64,000 bases of DNA from Fragum whitleyi (taxonomy: Eukaryota > Mollusca > Bivalvia > Cardiida > Cardiidae). Below, in pieces: positions 59,004-64,000 of this stretch (positions are counted from its first letter, which is position 1; each line of letters begins with the position of its first letter). Both the position numbers and the translations under genes were made by a program. The DNA lies in contig OX411544.1 in NCBI GenBank assembly GCA_948146395.1, positions 35,050,457 to 35,114,456 on the forward strand. Direction: 5' to 3'. The notes under the pieces were generated by a model. That model ran no database searches, was not told the DNA's origin, and worked only from the letters and a program-made list of their open reading frames with translations.

Positions 59004-60006
59004 GGGGCCCGCTTAAGGTAGCAATGGACACATGGCGTCATTTTTTTCCGCCCAATGATTTTTTTTCTTGTTTACATATGTTGTAGATTAACATTGTGTA
59101 GTCATTATATTAAAATTTGAAGGTGACTTTCCATGCTCGTTTTCATGCTAGAGTTGTCTGCCCTTGAGTGGTACTGGCCATTTTTCAGTAAAACATTTAA
59201 TTTAGTTTTAGGTTTAGTATAAACTCAGTACCAGCCGATAGCTATAAAACACATACATGTTGATAGACCTTATACATATACACAATGGCTGTTGCCAAGA
59301 AAATTTCTCTTTGATATATTGCATTTGCATTATATGCCTTCAAAAGTTGAAAATGCACCAATTTTTGTAATTTTAAGCGAGAAAAATGCAATAAAAACCT
59401 ATTTTTTTTAAAGAAATTACCCAATGAATTTTCTCATTTTTCGATATTTTTACAAAACATGTTTTTCCTTTATTTGGTAAAAAAAAAATCAGCATACCTT
59501 TCCATGCAAATAAGAAAGTTTTTCGTTATTTTGTAGTAACACATCCTAATTAAATGACCTTAAATCGTATTTTCATTGTTAATTTTAATGATCCAGTCAT
59601 TCAATTGATATCAAATGTTGAAAAGAAGCAAAATTGTGAGATTTTACCATCATTATTCTACGTTTTTTCCATAAGCAGAATCTTATAAAAACCTGTCTTT
59701 TTAGACAACGCGCAAAAAGAGCCGTAAAATAAACGAAAACCCACTTCCGGTTTACAGAGTCGGAAGGCCGCTGTCCATTGCCACCTTAACTAAACGTCTT
59801 ACGAAAAAATTAAAAATAAGTCAAAATCACAAATCGTACCTAACGTTTTCATTCATTGTTTTGATTCTACCTTGCAATATCTTATTACAATAGTCTCCAA
59901 TCGATGAACCATGACTGAATTCCATATCTAGTTACTACTGTAGTAGCAACCTTAATTTTTGACTTACGCAAAAAATGATCGTAAGATGTTTAGTAAAACA
60001 TGCCCT
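59004..60006. mobile_element. MITE family 3, copy 3, split by another element
   Basis: The left end GGGGCCCGC (59004-59012) is separated from CTAAACGTCTTACG (59790 on) by a 769-bp insertion. Removing it, with one TTAA kept, restores GGGGCCCGCTTAACTAAACG, close to the family end. Right end GATGTTTAGTAAAACATGCC. Confidence 0.78.
59017..59785. mobile_element. TTAA-flanked element, copy 1
   Basis: 769 bp between two TTAA tetramers (59013-59016, 59786-59789). Terminal repeats GGTAGCAATGGACA and, inverted, GGTGGCAATGGACA. No transposase, so non-autonomous. TTAA duplication is the hallmark of piggyBac-type transposition; the terminal sequence itself is not a standard piggyBac end, so the assignment is an inference. 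Confidence 0.82.
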
Positions 60007-60030
60007 GATTCCCAATATTCAACCTTTTAG

Positions 60031-60420
60031 GACCGCAGTCGTAACGTGGTGGCAGCGCCTAAGACTATCAGCCCCGAGTTCGATCCCCGACGGCGATATT
60101 CATCCTTTCCGACTATAAGTCTCCCACCAATAAGTTGGTACCTATAGGCGTAGACCTATTTTAGCATAGCAGCTGGAGAGGTGTAATGGTTGTGCTGGTG
60201 TGAGAAAATCCATGAATCTATAATAAGTTGCTCCAGCAACCGCAATATGACTTCAAGATTTGTTTAAGTGGCGTCTCCCACCGAAGGATGGATAGCGGTG
60301 AAGCTATAATTTTAAAGGGGGTGGCAGCTGGGGTCTAGTAAAGGATATAATGGTAATACAACAGCGAGAAATACAAGTAATCTTGACAAAAAAAAATTCA
60401 AAACGGCGTTAAATCCTGTT
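60031..60420 (+). mobile_element. SINE family 1, diverged copy with doubled body
   Basis: Head GACCGCAGTCGTAACGTGG with B box GAGTTCGATCCCCGACGG. The body carries the family's TCCTTTCCGACTATAAGTC and GTAGACCTATTT, part of which is repeated (CTCCCACC... at 60270 on). End AAAACGGCGTTAAATCC. Confidence 0.7.
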
Positions 60421-61095
60421 TAAGCGAGCAAGCATGCTTTTACTTTTTGCTGACATTCGCGACTGAGCGCGTGAATAAAATCAAGAACATTGCTTTTTGG
60501 TACAATATATAAACGATGGTGTTCCAGTCCTAAAGGGCCGGAAGTGCCAATACAGTTATTTAAGATATTTTTTGTCTTTTACCGTAAGAGTATCTTAAAA
60601 GACAGAAAAAAAAACTCTCGCTTAAATATTGACTCGCCAATTCTCCTATCAAATCCGAAGGCGCGAAAATTAATCGATGCGAGCTTAACAAAGTTTACTG
60701 CATGGAAGAAGTAAATTGTATTGAACAGGAAAATAAAAATTAGACAAAAACGGCTTTCAATTTTAGGGTATTTAGGAAACTTGTAATTTTTTTTAATAAA
60801 GTACTAAATTTACAATGCATAAGCCGCCTTCATATGACAATAAATGAAATTCTATTAATGACATTAATTTATATGAGATCGTAACAAGTAACGCATCCTA
60901 ACTTGATTGATGGTTCCCTGGAGAGGTTCTATAGGTTGTATATAAATTGTATCTCAACCCTGCCTCTAACAATATCTTCCATTTTTGATGGCAGGATTAT
61001 TTCTTTCGTCTTGATAAGAGCGTTATTATTATTCTTTGTTTACATTTAACGCAAAATCAGAATTATTTATGCGAATCAGAATTTAATGGCTCCTC
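60421..61095. other. Unassigned non-coding stretch
   Basis: A 74-codon frame at 60490-60714 (basic, no motif) is not supported as a gene. AT-rich otherwise. Confidence 0.4.
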
Positions 61096-61099
61096 TTAA

Positions 61100-61862
61100 A
61101 GTGGCAATGGACAGCGGCCTCTCGACTCTATAAACCGGAAGTAGGTTTTCGTTTATTTTACGACTCTTTTTGCGCGTTGTTTAAAAAAGACCGATTTTCG
61201 TAAGATTCTGCTTATGAAAATAACGTAGAATAATGATGGGAAAATTAATAACTTAGCTTCTTTTCAACATTTGATATTAATTGAATGACTGGATGATTAA
61301 ATTTAACAATAAAATTGCGTTAAAAGCGTCATTTAATCAGGAGGGGCCACTGTAAAATAACGAAAACTTTCTTATTTGAATGGAAAGGTTTGCTGATTAT
61401 TTTTAAAAATAAAGGAAAAATATGGGTTTTAAACATATCGGAAAATAAGAAAAATTCATTGGGTAATTTCTTCAAAAAATAAGTTTTCTTTGCATTTTTA
61501 CCCCGTAAAATGACAAAAATTAGTGCATTTTAACTTTTGAAGGCAAAATGTGCAAATACAATTGATCAAAGAGAAATTTTCTTGGCAACAGCTATTGTGT
61601 ACATGTATATGGTCTATCAAAATGTATGTGTTTGATAGCTATAAGCTGGTAATGAGTTTATACTAGACCTAAAACGAATATAACCGTTTTACTGAAAAAT
61701 GGCCAATACCACACAAGGGCAGATAACTCTAGCATGAAAACGAGCATGGAAAGGTACCTTTAAATTTTGATATAATGACTACACAATGTTAATCTACAAC
61801 ATATGTGAGCAAGAAAAAATTCATTGGGCGGAAAAAAATGACGCCATGTGTCCATTGCTACC
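61100..61862. mobile_element. TTAA-flanked element, copy 2 (inverted)
   Basis: Reverse complement of copy 1 over its length (for example CAATGGACAGCGGCCT at left, CATGTGTCCATTGCTACC at right). TTAA at 61096-61099; the other flank reads TCAA, one substitution from TTAA. First base of the left repeat is A instead of G. Confidence 0.82.
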
Positions 61863-62177
61863 TCAAAGGTTAAATGAATGGGAATTTCATGAATTTCAGT
61901 AGCAACGCTCGGCTACTTTTATTTTATTCTTTAAAAAAACGTTATTGAAATAAAGGTCTTGAATATAATACAATACAATCTATTAACAACACAGTCGTAT
62001 ACTAATACAGTGTAGTAAAAAAGGTGTCCGGTGTAGAAACATGCCAGATGGCGGACATAAACAATAATAAAATGACCGACCAACAAGCTGATTCCTTTAA
62101 ATCCCATACATAGTTGGGGGGTTATAATCATTTTGATAACAACGAGTAGGCTAATAAAATTGATGCTTTTATCTGTA

Positions 62178-62183
62178 TTTATT
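62178..62183 (-). promoter_or_regulatory. Polyadenylation signal of the C1q gene
   Basis: AATAAA on the minus strand about 45 bases after the stop codon at 62228. A suitable position for the 3' end of the C1q transcript, giving a very short 3' untranslated region. The stretch 61863-62177 has no other feature. Confidence 0.6.
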
Positions 62184-62227
62184 GATTCCAAATACAGTAA
62201 GAAATGTAGAGAAGGTATTCTAATATA

Positions 62228-62679
62228 TCACTTTCCAACAACCATGAGTTCCCCGTCGTCTGCTGCCAGCAGAAATCCAGACAGCATACTATGACTGCTT
62301 CCCCAAATACTTTTGTCAGAATCATAGTGCTGAACACTTATGTCGTCCCCTTGGTTAAGGTGAATGACGATTGTATTGCTACCATGATCACCCCAAGTCG
62401 TCGCTTGCAGCCCTATCGTTGTTATCTTTTCTGTGTTACGCACAAAACCGAAATGGGAAGAGTCTTTGCCGAACATGGTCACCGTTGTGGAAAATATGTA
62501 AACTCCTCCAACAGGGGCTCGGAAGATACCATGGCTTGCATCATATGCGTTTCCTATATTGGTAAGAACGCGGTCAAAGATGATGTCTTGATTCGTACCT
62601 AAATGTTTGGCAGGCGTATTCAAAGTAGCTAAGAATGCAACAACCATTCTTGTCGTCTGACGTAGTGATCTCGGTTTAC
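62228..62679 (-). CDS. C1q domain-containing protein, last exon
   Basis: Encodes a complete globular C1q domain of about 130 residues to the stop. It runs from VVAFLATLNTP through DRVLTNIGNAYDASHGIFRAPVGGVYIFS and ends SMLSGFLLAADD. The F...P.GGVYIFS and SGFLL patterns are the conserved core strands of the family. These are secreted trimeric lectin-like proteins that bind microbial and other ligands in the haemolymph; bivalves carry hundreds. The exon starts after the acceptor CTTTCTCCTATTAG (minus strand) and its first two bases complete a glycine codon begun in the upstream exon, a phase-1 intron of about 606 bases (62680-63285). A polyadenylation signal follows the stop. The domain reads cleanly, with no breaks. 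Confidence 0.93.
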
Positions 62680-63285
62680 CTAATAGGAGAAAGAAGTCGA
62701 ATAACACAAATATACTAGTTATCAAATGAAGTCAAGTAGTTTTCAAAGATCAATTGTATGGTATTCTGGATTCGATAAGCAATGCAACAAATTTGAATTC
62801 CCATTTACAATTTTTGTTATATACTTTCAAAAATTGTCTTCAAAGCGTGGACAAAATGGTTGCATGATAATTAATACGTAGATATACGAAGATTTCATTT
62901 TTTACTAAAAAATACATTTACTTACTTTGGCAACAAGAGTATTCATTAATTTCAATTATGTGATTTATTAAGAAAATTCTGTAAAGTTTTATTGAAATCT
63001 GATAAGTAATTTTGGGGAAAAGATTTATAAAGATTTGCTAGAGATGGGCGGACGGACGAATGAACGACGGCTTACATCAAATCTAAATATTTTGCCAGAG
63101 CTCAGTTTGGGTTAAAATAATTAACTTACTTACGTAACTTGTGACTCGAACATTATCAAATACCAGCTATTTAGTTTTACGTTTGATTTTAAAGAAGACA
63201 TTTGAAATAGGTTTATACATTGAATCAACATTTTATGTGAAAGCAACCAAAGGAAAGAAAATATTCAATGAAACACCTAAACTAC

Positions 63286-63756
63286 CTTTATGTTTAACTT
63301 TTGTGTTCAGTTCCAAAGCTTCATTCAGGTATCTGTGATTAAATTTTGATGCTGTTTCGCGCAGAAAATAGTCGTCTTCCCTCTCAGCCTTTGAACTTGT
63401 ATCATTACCATGTCGTTTCTGGATAAAGGGAGTCTGGGTTTCTTTAACGTCCTTTTTCATTTCCAACGAACGATGTTCATGCTTATCCTTCAGGCGATAA
63501 ACTTTTGAATCACACTCTTGTTGCATTGTAGATATTCTGGCCTGGAATATCTTACATAAAGTTGAAATTTCATCGGAATGTTTTTTTCGTTGTGCATCCA
63601 TTTCATTCATAAGTTCTCGTCTTAAACCAATCATTTCGACTGAGTGCGATAGAACGACATCTTCTAACATCTTCACTTTGTCCACAAGAGCCTGTGTTGA
63701 AACAGTAACTGTCGGAACATTCTCGTATCTGTCGATGAGAAATTGCATACAATATG
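63286..63756 (-). CDS. C1q domain-containing protein, coiled-coil exon (partial gene)
   Basis: Upstream exon of the same gene. It encodes a long charged helical region: ALVDKVKMLEDVVLSHSVEM, then GLRRELMNEMDAQRKKHSDE and DSKVYRLKDKHEHRSLEMKK. This is a likely coiled coil that would trimerise the molecule. It ends ELNTKVKHK plus one base at donor G|GTAGTT, which joins in frame to the C1q exon. The 5' boundary is uncertain: the frame stays open to 63838 without a good start. AG at 63757-63758, preceded by a T-rich tract, is a plausible acceptor, and a second AG follows 21 bases on. No clear signal peptide is seen here, so the first exon probably lies beyond the right edge; a start at an in-frame ATG (63766 or 63748) is the alternative. 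Confidence 0.8.
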
Positions 63757-63759
63757 CTG

Positions 63760-64000
63760 TTGGCATCACGCAAAACAAAAAAAAAACTCTTTTATTGCCA
63801 TTTCTTCGACCGTTTAAAAAGTGCACATTGTGTAATCTTTATCGTTATCTTTGACCCTAACCTTTGCCATCCTGAGCAAACGTTAAAGACAATAATCTTT
63901 TTCAATGAAGTTTTTCGATAAATTAAGGGGTTTCTTTACCGCTTACCCCTTTAAAACAGCTTTATATAGTATTTTAGATTCACTGGCCGAAGGGCGGAAA
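63760..64000. other. Upstream intron or promoter of the C1q gene
   Basis: AT-rich, includes a T-rich tract (A-run on the plus strand at 63777-63786) suited to a splice acceptor on the minus strand. No further exon recognised before the window ends. Confidence 0.4.

Noticed and set aside
62291..62602. Plus-strand frames over the C1q exon
   Set aside because: Antisense to a clearly recognisable C1q domain.

Overview
The window is AT-rich eukaryotic DNA, most likely from a mollusc and probably a bivalve. There are no long uninterrupted host reading frames, introns are visible, and the sequence is packed with palindromic DNA elements, tRNA-derived SINEs, 5'-truncated non-LTR retrotransposons and internally repeated elements. 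The only confident host gene is a coiled-coil plus C1q-domain protein, a class greatly expanded in bivalves. The bivalve call is inferred from this content; no marker gene fixes the species.

Layout. Bases 1-13865 (copy P), 14157-19880 (copy Q) and 23494-33437 (copy R) are homologous. P and R match along nearly their whole length, apart from insertions and deletions. Q matches only the middle part of each (P 5500-10955, R 27005-31990). Inside these copies lie SINEs of three kinds, a Tc1-type transposon (P complete, R cut down), several inverted-repeat elements, and a roughly 270-base exon-like reading frame present in all three. Between Q and R is a unique stretch with a small membrane-anchor reading frame and a decayed fourth copy of the exon-like frame.

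Bases 33440-40640 are one non-LTR retrotransposon (endonuclease, reverse transcriptase, C-terminal Cys/His motif). It is split by a 3.2-kb element with very long inverted repeats. Bases 40640-46400 hold inverted-repeat elements, a TTA microsatellite, a second 5'-truncated LINE on the minus strand and a SINE. Bases 46400-49440 hold a hairpin element and a mobile element built of 146-bp tandem repeats. Bases 49440-54240 hold a fifth decayed exon-like copy, two pairs of MITEs and a second TTA microsatellite. Bases 54826-55910 are a 24-bp satellite that runs into, and appears to derive from, the end of a MITE. Bases 56170-61870 hold SINE remnants, a MITE and two inverted copies of a TTAA-flanked element. 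The last 1.8 kb carry the C1q gene on the minus strand, entering from beyond the right edge.

Little here works together as a pathway. The window is mainly a record of transposition, segmental duplication and repeat birth. The strongest candidates for something undescribed are: (1) the satellite grown from a MITE terminus; (2) a family of palindromic elements with conserved ends, a conserved hairpin tip and paired TGACGTCA boxes but unrelated stems; (3) the 3.2-kb long-inverted-repeat element; (4) the TTAA-flanked element whose insertion into a MITE end gives its exact target duplication; (5) the repeated exon-like frame of unknown function. All coordinates of repeat edges were read by eye and may be off by several bases.
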